Shown here piece after piece: positions 50,499-61,377 of a stretch of DNA of 64,000 bases. The DNA comes from Adineta vaga (taxonomy: Eukaryota > Rotifera). Each line of letters begins with the position of its first letter. Position 1 is the first letter of the stretch. The notes below the pieces were generated by a model. It did not search any database. It was not told the DNA's origin and was given only the letters and a program-made list of their open reading frames with translations. The stretch lies in the NCBI GenBank assembly GCA_021613535.1, contig CP075492.1, forward strand, positions 9,114,001 through 9,178,000, read 5' to 3'. A program made the position numbers and the translations under genes.

Positions 50499-50769
50499 TG
50501 CAAACATATACATATATGATTAATAGAAACAAAGAGGAAACTTATAATGAATATGTGTATTGTCTTTCGAAATAAAAACAAAACTAATCCTAAGTTATTT
50601 GTCTTATTTGTTACTGTTTCATTTTACATTTTATTTTTGTATAGTGATGCACTAATGACATATAGTTGATTTTGTTATTATTTATTCTTCGAGAGTTCTT
50701 TCAATGATTATGAAAACATAAAGAAAATAGATTTGTTCTTATGCATGAAAAACAATCTTTCATTTTAGT

Positions 50770-53700
50770 ATGCTCTATTTGTGTTTCATTACCATACTTT
50801 CTTCGACTAAAGCGTTTCATTTGTCTTCGCCATTCGATATTCGTATTGATTCCTACAAAGTTGATACAACTCGAGACTTGATCATTCATACATCTCAACC
50901 AAAATTGTCATGGAAAGTCCCTGTTTCATTGAAAAGAAATGTAAAACAAGTAGCTTATCAAATGCAAGTAAGATGGCATGAGAATCAATGGAATAGTGAG
51001 AAAATTTTTTCCAATCGATCGATTCATGTATCAGTAATGAATGGCACTAATCTTCAATCAGCAACATATTATTATCTTCGTCTTCGTCTTTGGACAACAT
51101 TATCGAATCAATCAACTTTATGGACAAATTGGATTCATTTTCGAACATCAATCTTTAATCTACATGAATATATAATCGAAAGAAATCATATTACTCATTG
51201 GATTGGTTCGACAGAAATTTATATGAATGAATTAAGAAAAGAATTCAATATAACAAATGAAAGTTCAATTCGAACAGCTATTGCTTTAGTATCAGGTCTT
51301 GGATATTATGAATTGTACATCAATGGAGATAAAATAGATTCTAGTCGAAAATTAGATCCAGGTTGGACGACATATGAAAAACGTACTCTTTTTAATTCAT
51401 TTGATTTAACATCAAATATCAAGGTTAGAAGAAGAAGAAGTTTCTCTTTCTGATATGAATTCATACCAATTGAACTTTAGATTGGTATGAATGCTATTGG
51501 TATTAAACTTGGCAATGGTTGGTATAGTGAAGAACAGTATTTATTATCATCACATAGTGAAGCGATTTATGGTTAAGTTAACTGATTGTTGTGATGTGTT
51601 TTAAGAAAGTCTTTGAAATAGTCGCATACTTACACTAGTTTATGTTTTTATTAGGTCCTCCTCGACTATTGTTCATTTTAAATATTGTACTTGAAAATAC
51701 TCAAGAAATACAAATCTGCAGTGATCAAACATGGAGTGGCCGGCAAGGATCAATCTTACATGATAGTATTTATAATGGTGAAATAATTGATGCTCGATAC
51801 GAACGTTCACATTGGTCTGAAGTAGATTTTCATGATCGACTATCCCTCTGGCTAACACCAGAAATAATGCCATCACCCATTGATATGAATTTGAATGGAC
51901 AATATACTTTTCAAGATATGCCACCTATTCGTGTTGGAAATGATGCTTTACATTCTGAAATCAATATTTCATCGGAATATATGAATGAAATCATAGGCGC
52001 ATCTCTATACGATGGTGGAATTTTAAAACCAATCAGTGTATCCACACCAGTTTCCGGTATTCATATATTTGATCTGGGACAAAATATGGTTGGTTGGTGT
52101 CGTATTCATTTTCATGGATCACGTGGTATCGCTGTTCAGATTCGTCACGCAGAAATTTTAACTCCACCAGTAATATCGACGAGGTAAACGATTGAAAGAA
52201 ACAATCAGACGAAAACGAAAAAACTTTCGATTCTAGAAAATCATCTGAACTACCCTATGTAGAAAATCTTCGTAGTGCAACACAAGCTGATATATATATA
52301 CTACAAGGTGATGCCAATGGTGAACTGTATGAACCACGGTGAGTACTTTATAATTGTGTTCTCGGTAAATCTCAAGGTTTCTTTAGATTTACTGTGCATG
52401 GTTTTCGTTATATATCCGTTTTTGGTTCACCAAATTCTTTATCATTGAATGATGTCGAATGTCCTGTTGTTCATAGTGAAACAACGGTAAAAGGATATTT
52501 TACAACTAGCAATGAAGTTATTAATCAAATACAGCATAATATTCAATGGAGTCAGTTAAATAATTTAATGTCAATACCAACAGATTGGTAATAAAAATAA
52601 ATCACATTTTCATTTAATCATTTTCTTACATTTTTCTTTCTAGTCCACAACGTGATGAACGAAAAGGATGGTTAGGTGATGCTTCCTTATCAATCAATGA
52701 AGCTTTATATAATTTTGATCTAAACAAATTCTATATTAATTTTCTCAATTTGATCATTGATATTCAACGTAAAGATGGTTCTATACCAGATACAGTTCCA
52801 TTTACATCTGGAAGTTATCCAGCAGATCCAAATTGGGGCACTGCTCTACCAACAATTGTATGGCAGTTGTATCGGCACTATCAAGATCGTGCTATTCTTC
52901 AAACCTATCACAAACATATTCGTGCATATATTGAATCTGTTCATTCTGATTATAATAAAACAGGTTTGATTAAACTTAATTATCATTATGGTGATTGGGT
53001 TTCACCACCTCCACATCCCATGACCAATGTACATTTGATATCTTCATTTGCCTTTTTACATGATGTCTATATCTTGATAAATATTTCTCAAATTCTTGCC
53101 ATAGACGAAGATATAAAAGTCTATTCTGAATTATATCAACAATTAACTGATGAATTTCATCGTGTGTTTTATACATCATCAGCTGGATATTATGCTGATG
53201 GTATGCAAGCAGCACAAATTCTTGCACTAGCTCTACCAAATGTTGTACCAAATGAAATAAGACAATATGTTGTTGAATATCTCGTAAAAAATATTCATGA
53301 TCAAGGTGATCATATCACTACTGGAATTATTTCAACCGCACAATTATTTACTGTTTTATCTGATAATGGTTATCATGATTTAAGTGTTGAATTAATTTCT
53401 TCAATAACCTATCCATCGTATGGTTATATGTTTAATAATCCATATGAAAATGCTACAACTTTATGGGAATTATGGGACGCACCATTTGAGGGTGCAGAGA
53501 TGAATTCACGAAATCATATTATGTTTGGAAGTATTGGTAGTTGGTTTTATACACATTTGGCTGGTATAGAATATCAATCAGATATGATAATTATTCGCCC
53601 GCGAATGGTTTCTGAAAGAAAGAAATATCTTCTAGATAGAATTCATTGTCAAATAAGTACATTATATGGATTAGTTGATGTTTCCTATACACGTAATGAA

Positions 53701-53952
53701 AAGGACACATTTTCTAATTCAATCCTACTTCAAATTACAATTCCATCGAATATGAAAGCAAAAATAATATTTGAACCATTATTTCCACATGCTCAATGTG
53801 TATTATTAACTGAAGGTGATAAAATAATCTGGTCAGATGTTCAAGGTAATATCAATGATAAAGATTATGATGTTCTCTATAATTCTGATACAAAACTCAT
53901 GGTTGTGCAAATTAATTCTGGTCATTATGAATATCAAGCTTTTTGGAGTTGA
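50770..53952 (+). CDS. Secreted alpha-L-rhamnosidase (GH78)
   Basis: GH78 enzymes cleave terminal alpha-L-rhamnose from plant, algal or bacterial glycans. About 960 aa from six exons. A signal peptide (LYLCFITILSSTKA) is followed by a Fn3-like domain (PKLSWKVP). The N-terminal rhamnosidase beta domain reads GLGYYELYINGDKID, DPGWTTYEKRTLF and NAIGIKLGNGWY. The alpha/alpha6 catalytic barrel contains PTDCPQRDERKGWLGDA, which carries the proposed general acid Glu, and TTLWELWDAPFEGAEMNSRNH. A C-terminal beta domain ends the protein. These motifs are intact, so it should be active. GH78 is mainly bacterial and fungal and is rare in animals, so horizontal acquisition followed by intron gain is likely. 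The ATG lies one base after a TTTCATTTTAG acceptor, suggesting spliced-leader addition or a UTR intron. Confidence 0.9.
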
Positions 53953-54262
53953 ATATAAAAGTTTTCTGTGATATCTCTTTTTATAAATGAAATTTGAAAA
54001 TATTGTATCTCAAATGTACTAATAATTATATAAACAATTGTTATATATACATGTATATATTGTTAATATCGAAGAAACTAAAGTTATAAGTTAGAAATAG
54101 CAATAAAGCGAACGAATGAAAGTTAATATATGAGTATTAGTACGAAGAGAAAGTATAGCAAAAGAAAATAATCAAACTACATAACAATCACAATAATACA
54201 ACAGTAAAAATAAGACAAAAAGATCATTATATAAAGCAAGTCAAATGTTAACTATAATCGAA
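53953..54262. other. Convergent 3' UTR region, rhamnosidase and surface protein
   Basis: AT-rich, about 310 nt, no gene seen. Confidence 0.55.
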
Positions 54263-56036
54263 TTATCCAGCAACGGCTGCAAAAAGAAAAATTTGATACA
54301 GATACGCAGCTCCAGTAGTCACATTGGTGAAAGTAGCGGCACTTAAAGAAGTGAAATTTGTAGGAGTAAGAGTGGCAAGAGCTTGATTTTGTACACCAGC
54401 TAAACTACCACCACCTGTACTTTGTCCTACTCCCACATATTGACCAGTAACGACAGGAAGTTGATTGCGAGGAAGCGTAAATGTCTGAACGCCTGTAGTT
54501 GCAGTAATAGATGTTGATGGTATTTGATAGATCGCATTCGGAGTAAATGTTAATGTTGTACCTGTTCGATTCATTACATAGACATAAATTAAACCTGATG
54601 ATGCAGTTGGTGCAGAAAAGAATGACATCGACACTTGACCAACATAACCAGTAGTCAGTGTTCCGTCTACTCCTTGGACAACGTTGTTCGTATTGATTAC
54701 TATGAGGCCATTTGTTGCTTGATCAGCACCATTATTGATAGTACTTCCATAATTCACTTTAAACAGTAGAAATAGAATGTTTTGTTTTTATATTTTATTT
54801 GAGAACAGATTATTTTGTCATAAATTATAAAAATTTCTGACTTGTTCAAAAAAGAATACGAATTATATTCATTGATATCACAAACATCTATTCTACTTTG
54901 TTATCTTGTAGTATGCAACTTAACTGATTATTTATCGAAAATAACACACTGAACATATACGTCTTTGATGGTATTTTGAAGGATTATATACTTACCGACT
55001 TGTGAGAATACGTTTCGGCGAGTAAAATATATGGTTCCTGGGCCAGTTGCAGTAATATTGAATGATCCTGTTGACGTTCGATTTGCAGTTGTCACAACCA
55101 AGACATAATCAGTAAGCGATTGAAGAGTGCTTGTCAAATTAAATTGTGATGCTCCTGATGAATTGTCTGATCTTGCAATTAAATTTGTTTGTGGATTACT
55201 AGGAACAAATGTGTTGTTATACAAATATCCATAAAATTGTAAACCAGAATCACCAGTACTTGTAAAAGTATAACTACCATTACTAGTAGGATACACGTTA
55301 ATTGCTTCATAAGTATAGTTGGTTGTTGATTGATTCACACCACCATATACTGCACTACTGCTCGTTAACGTACCTTGATATGATGATGAAGTCGATGCTG
55401 TTGTTGCTAGACAATAAAACGAAAACAGATGGATAGTTTATTGCACGTAGCAATGATCACTCAAAAACTAATAACACGAATTATGTCTCCTATTGTTTAT
55501 AGAAAAACATTTCATTTAACAGTTTGTTAATATCTTACTCACTTGTTAGAGTTGTAGTTGTAGAAACCGTAGTGCTATCTGTTGTACTAGCTACAATGAA
55601 AATCAGAATAAGTTGAGAAGATTCAGTTTGATAACAAGGCGAAAGGAATTGGTCGAAACATCATCGATTTTGAAGATAAAATACATGAAATGTCACAAAT
55701 CATAGTGCATATGTCGAAATAATCAGAGAATTGATTGTTGGATAAATTATAATGTTTCTACCATGAGTAAAAATCCATGATTTTCGATCATTCCCTTTCG
55801 TTCATCATCGATCAACGTTAATCATTAAAATAAGTAAAAGTACTTACTAGTTGACGTTGTCGTAACTAGAGTAAGATTTCCACTATCACCATGAAGTCCA
55901 ATGCCTAGTCCTAGGCCAAGACCTGTACCAATGAAAACAAGAGCTAAAAATCCGCCCACAGCTGCCATCAATCCTGTAGACTCCATAGGATCGAATGAAT
56001 TAGTTTTCTCTGTTTCGTAAATTGTGAAGTAATAAA
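54263..56036 (-). CDS. Thr-rich, membrane-anchored surface protein (unrecognised family)
   Basis: Five exons join in phase: 56036-55848, about 55590-55543, about 55410-54997, and a last exon from about 54759 to the stop at 54263. The N-terminus has a short cytoplasmic piece and one membrane helix (AAVGGFLALVFIGTGLGLGL). A stalk of nearly pure Thr/Ser follows (about 45 residues), then a beta-rich ectodomain with many N-x-S/T sites (NYTYEAINVYPTSNGSYTFT, GYLYNNTFVPSNPQTNL, LVVTTANRTSTGSFNITATG). A final Gly/Thr/Val-rich domain lacks Cys. The layout is that of a type II, heavily glycosylated adhesion or coat protein. The start is uncertain: the first exon is open from an acceptor, and the first in-frame Met is at 55986, so an upstream exon may exist. 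Confidence 0.7.
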
Positions 56037-57038
56037 TCTAAAAGAAAAAAAGAATAAATCGATCTAAACCTTGATTCGTTTTCAAATCAGAATCTATGCT
56101 TTTAACTCTAAACATAACAACTAACACTGATTAAGCGATATAGAAAAAGCATTCATGCATCGTTCACTTAATTGAAATGAAAAAAAAAACAGACGATATG
56201 GAGTAACCTTGATATTAAAATAAAGATATGTCGACGAGTTATTAGAATATTTATCGTACATTTTTCATTAGCCAAACATAACCTTGATTTTAATTCATAG
56301 CTTCAATTGAAGTTCGACGAAGTATTTGTACATCATCAAATTAGAATAAAAAGAAAGACGTCGATCTTTCGAGATGACATACATACAGGTATCCATATAC
56401 CAGAAATAAAATGATAGTGTGCCTAATAAATATAAACATTATGGCATATTTTATTTTCGTTTCGAATATGAATATCGAAAATAATTAGCGTTTTTCGTTA
56501 TGGTTCTTTTGCATGTTCTGTTTTCTGTCTATCTATTTGTTTTTTTTTACTTGACAAGAGAAAAAAACAAATTGGTAATTATTTAGCTTTCTTAATGAAG
56601 TTGCAACCTTGCTTACAATCATGTTCTATGTGAAATGTAATCATATTCTTTAGCAGAGAAGATCATTTTAATCGTATGTTTAAATAGACTATCAAGCTTG
56701 ACAATAGAAATAAATACTCTCTGTAAGAAATACATTCTAAATTCATTTTTAGTTTTAGTTTTTTTTTGGAAAATGACGTAATGATTATATAACATGATCA
56801 ACAACAAACTATTAACGAGCGTAACGACTTTTCATTGATATTACATACTTGAATCATCTTCATATTCTTCAGTTCTATGATTGACTATTAATATACATGA
56901 TATACTCAAAGAAAATTGAATACGATACAATGAAGAATGACTAATATTCTAGATCGATTACTATCTTTCACCTATACAAGCAATATGTTTGAAAGTTTTA
57001 TTTCATATAACTTTCAAGTATATTTTCTTTTTATTTAT
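56037..57038. other. Intergenic region, surface protein - TMEM203
   Basis: About 1 kb of AT-rich DNA. It may hold a 5' exon of the surface protein gene; nothing else is supported. Confidence 0.45.
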
Positions 57039-57515
57039 TTACGATTGCACAACAACTGTAATATTATTTTGTTTTTTACAAAGAAATATTTTCAAAAATA
57101 TCCAACCCACTAATAAATACAATGGTATTAAACAATGAAGAAAAACATTCAGTGAGAAAATATGTCGTTCAAGAAATGTTTTATATAGTAAATAGTTGAA
57201 GATCATCAAACAAACAATTAATGGTGTATGAATAAATAGTTTATGTATAATCATTCGACATGTATAAGTTGCTGTTAAACCAGTTCGTTGTTTTAATTCA
57301 AACAAGATACGTAAGAAAACGATGAGAACAAAATAGAAATGTATAGCATTGGTTATAAATAATGGAAGAAAAAGATGAAAATATGAGATTGATGAAAATT
57401 GTAGATCATAACGTAAAACAAGTAATATTGAAAAGATTAACCATCCAGATAGAATGAATAATAATTCAATTGGACGAATACTAAACCATGAATAAAGTTC
57501 AGTAAACGAAAGCAT
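57039..57515 (-). CDS. TMEM203: TMEM203-like four-pass ER membrane protein
   Basis: TMEM203 is a small ER protein linked to calcium stores and STING signalling in vertebrates. This single-exon product (158 aa from the chosen Met) has four hydrophobic helices and begins MLSFTELYSWF. It shares with the family the first-helix region (FSILLVLRYD), the FHLFLPLFI...HFYF segment and the VFLRILFE turn, with similar length. A longer frame starts 63 nt upstream, but the chosen Met matches the known N-terminus. Its start codon is about 147 bp from the presumed STRIP start on the other strand. Confidence 0.8.
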   Translation of the reverse strand: MLSFTELYSWFSIRPIELLFILSGWLIFSILLVLRYDLQFSSISYFHLFLPLFITNAIHFYFVLIVFLRILFELKQRTGLTATYTCRMIIHKLFIHTPLIVCLMIFNYLLYKTFLERHIFSLNVFLHCLIPLYLLVGWIFLKIFLCKKQNNITVVVQS

Positions 57516-57661
57516 GTTTGATTGAATGAATGTATAAATGTATGAAAAAGAATGAATGTCGCTCAATCGATGATTCATCGCTAAGAATGGGTAAACTATG
57601 GAATAAGATTGTCAAGTCAAAGCAAAGGAAAAAGAAAGTAAACATATTCATAAAAAGACAA
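57516..57661. promoter_or_regulatory. Compact bidirectional promoter, TMEM203 / STRIP
   Basis: The two divergent start codons are 146 bp apart, or only 71 bp if STRIP starts at the in-frame ATG at 57587. Transcription start sites or 5' UTRs must overlap or lie within this short segment. Confidence 0.45.
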
Positions 57662-60600
57662 ATGGATACGGCGGGTGTTGTTCGACGAGTTATCAATAAA
57701 CCTCGAGATATTATACCAAGAAATCCAGCACTTAATCCAGACGTAAAGTTTTGTCTCTGTTTTCTATTCACTATGAGTTTCTTTGTTTGTCATTAGACAT
57801 TGTTGGATGTACCGGAATTTAATTTTACGTACAACGACGCTGATACAATACAAGCAGAGATCTCTGGTAAAGATCTTTTTCTTTCAGTGTATTTTTCAGA
57901 ATGATTCTATGTTTGATTATTGCAGAATTGTATACATATTCGGAAGAACCAGAATTTGTTTGGAATGCAGAAGCATTTAATGTTCTATTTCAAGCAAAAT
58001 GTAAGAAGATTGATTTAAATGTATTTTAAAGATTTTTTTTTGTTTGAATAGATGGTGACAATAAAAATTGGAAAGAATGTTCACGAGATGAAAAAATTGA
58101 TTTTATTATTTATCTATTGGAACAATGTGAACTAGTCGATCGAAATCGAAGATCACAAGCGATGAGAGCAATTCTATATCTTGTACAAGGTAAATTCATT
58201 TCATAGAGATTTTAATAACAAACAAATACATACTTTCGTATTAGGTGTATTTTATCAATGTTCGGATGTTGATGAATCTATGGCAAATGCAAAAGAGAAT
58301 GTTTTATTATTTTACACATGTGATGGCGTGCATATATTTATTGATCTATTTAATATGGAATTGAATTAGTAAGTTTAATTGATAGTTGAATCATCGATTC
58401 GAATATTTATTTCTTCATAGTTTATGTAATGAAAATAATTTGAAGACAACAAATAGAAATCTAAGTGATAATCAAGAGATGCGGTAAAGATAATTATTAC
58501 ATATATATTTTCATTTTAAATCGTACGTTTAATTAGAGTTATTATCAGTATACTCTATACTGTTATTGAATTCGCTCGACAAATTCATGATGAAAACGAT
58601 GAACAATGGACAAATTTTCAACGATTACTCAATTATGAATTATGTAAATTATAAAAAATTCTTGATATCTTTTCATTTAGACTTTGCTTTTTTGTTTTCT
58701 TTTATCAAATAGCTCATCCAAATGATAATGATGAATTATTTGCTAGTACATTATATCATGCTATTTGTGTCTTTTGTAATGCACCATCACCACCATTACC
58801 TATTCGAAAACTTCTTTTACTTCTTTGGAAAGTTCTTCTAGTATGTATAAATAATTGAAGATTTCGAATTTTCTCTATGTATTTTATTCAATAGTATACA
58901 CTTGGTGGTCTTGATGAAGCATTTGAACAAAAGAATAAAGCAAGACGTGAACATGATCTTGAACCTATAAGTGAAAATCCGACCAAAGTTATTGCACGAA
59001 TGCCACCGATTCTACCACCATTAGCAGGTGCTGAATGTTTAGAAATGCAAGGTCAAACTGAAGGTGGAAGTAGTGCTCGAAGAGCAAAACGACAAGTAAA
59101 TCTATATAGATATTTATTCTTATTTTTCATTATTTATTTATCAATAGAGTTTTACAAAACAATCAGCTTTAGATTCCGATGTGGCAAATGATGATGGATC
59201 AGGAAATGGAACGAGTAGTGGAACTAATTCATCAACGGATGACGATACAACAACTCTTGCTTCGTCCTCATCAGCATCTTCACTTACTTCATCAGAATCG
59301 ATGACATCATTGGCTAGCGATGCATCTAGTATCGATCCAGCAACGACTTTAATGATGAAAGAATTACCTTGGGTACCAAAAGTTAGGTAAGAAAGATATT
59401 CATCTGTACTTGTAGAAGAAAAACAATAAAATTCGCTTTTATTTTCAATAGACAGAAAGATTTAGAAGCATTTCTGGATCATACACGAAAGAAGTTCGTC
59501 GGATTTTCGATGAAAGATGATTTAACAACACTAATCGGTTTACCTAAACCTATTCATGAAAGCATTAAAATTCTTAAACAAGTAAGATATTTAGCTATCT
59601 CTATATTTTGATATAATTTCATTTTCTCTAGCATTTGTATATTCCGTTGTCTGAAATGCAGATCAAAAATGAAGATGAAATTGTCAAATATCCACTTTCA
59701 AAGGTAAGAAAAACACGACTATATGAGAATTTTCTTACATAATCATATCTATTTATCTAGAAAGAAACCATTGTCTTAGATACTCCTGCTGAACGATTAT
59801 ATCGAGCTACTCTTACACAAATCCCACAATTTCTTGTAAGTAAAATTAACGATTTTCCAATTTTCATCGACATTTTTTTGCATAGATTGCTCTATTGAAA
59901 TTACTTTTAACATCAACACCGACAGCAAAACCGAAAACAGAATCTATCAATATTCTTTGTGATGTCATACCAGAAGAAATGCCATGTTCAATGGTACAAA
60001 CAATGAAACTTGGTTTCGATATCAATCGACATAAAGTATGATATGATCAGTTTGATAATGACATAATACGTTCAAATTTCTTCTCAAGGAAATGATTGTT
60101 AAAGCTGTTTCAGCTATTTTATTACTTCTCTTAAAACATTTGAAAGTCAATCATATCTATCAAGTAAGACACATCATGAGATTTGTTTTCGTTCAAACTA
60201 ATTTATTCTCTTTAGTTCGAATATATTTGTCAAAATCTTGTCTTTTCAAATTGTATTACAGTTATCTTAAAATTTTTCAATCATAATATTCTTTCACACA
60301 TTCAAGCAAAAAATACGTATGAATACAAAAAGTTTTCTTTTCATTTCATCTCTGATTGTTTTCGTTGTAGAATACCACCTTTAGATTTTCCAACATGTGT
60401 TATTGGACCTCAACCAGAACTGACAGCTGATCTATTCGATGTACCAGAAACTGAAAACTACTGTTGGCGAAATATGTTTTCCTCCATAAATCTTCTTCGA
60501 ATTTTAAATAAACTCACAAAAGGAAAACATGCTCGAACAATGGTAAGTTGTTTTAGTCAAAGAAAGTTAATTTTTTAAAATCAACATCTACTATCTCTAG

Positions 60601-61173
60601 GTTCTTGTTGCGGTTAAATCTGCACCTATTCTTCGTAAAACATTACGTGTAAAACAAGCAATGATGCAATTATACGCATTGAAATTATTAAAATTACAAA
60701 CACGTTATCTCGGACGACAATGGAGAAAATCTAATATGATGGCGATTTCAGCTATCTATCAACGTGTTCGACATCGTCTCAATGATGATTGGGCATATGG
60801 AAATGAACAAGAAACACAAACATGGGATTTTCAAACAGAAGAACGTGCTTTACGAAATAAAATTGATATATTTAATCAACGACGTTATCATCGATTATCA
60901 TTATCAAATGCACATAATCACAATAATACTAATAACCCAGCCAATGCTAGTACACAAAATGCATCAACGAATGAATTTGATTTTGATAGTTTTACTCCTG
61001 TTAATAATGATTTATTAACTGCACTTTCATCCAATCAAAGTTTAGGTGATCAAGATCTACCTGAAGCATTTAAACGACATTATGAAGAATGGCTCAATGA
61101 TGAAGTATTTAATGCTGAACAGCAAACAGATTGGGATGCTTTATTACAATCAAAATCAATTATCATTTATTGA
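57662..61173 (+). CDS. STRIP1: Striatin-interacting protein STRIP1/2 (FAM40)
   Basis: STRIP proteins are the scaffold core of the STRIPAK phosphatase-kinase complex, controlling Hippo/MST signalling, actin and dendrite or axon growth. About 16 exons encode roughly 840 aa. Family blocks in order: ISELYTYSEEPEFVWN, RRSQAMRAILYLVQGVFYQC, LLLLLWKVLLYTLGGLDEA, ELPWVPKVRQKDLEAFLDHT, LIGLPKPIHESIKILKQH, PEEMPCSMVQTMKLGFDINR, a VKAVSAILLLLLKHLKVNHI membrane-like helix, and MMQLYALKLLKLQTRYLGRQ, KSNMMAISAIYQRVRHRLND. Between residues about 370 and 460 is a Ser/Thr-rich disordered insert. A His/Asn-rich insert lies near the C-terminus. The start is uncertain: in-frame ATGs also occur at 57587 and 57530, giving a basic N-terminal extension. 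Confidence 0.92.
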
Positions 61174-61377
61174 ACAAATAACATTCGATTTTTCTTTCAA
61201 TATTTCCTTGTTTATTAGTATATAATGGAGAGAACAAAGGAATAATAAAACACAACATGAGAAAATAAATTTCTTATGTATTTAGAGTTTGAATGACAAT
61301 TCTAATAAAGATGAACTTGGTTCAAAAACAAGGCGTATTGTAGAAATGTAAAGTAGAAAGAAGAGAGTGGAATATAA
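61174..61377. other. Convergent 3' UTR region, STRIP and FG-GAP protein
   Basis: AT-rich DNA of about 200 nt with AATAAA-like strings; no gene seen. Confidence 0.5.

Noticed and set aside
57530-57661. Longer N-terminus for STRIP
   Set aside because: Not excluded, but the extension is basic and unlike family N-termini; kept as an alternative start only.
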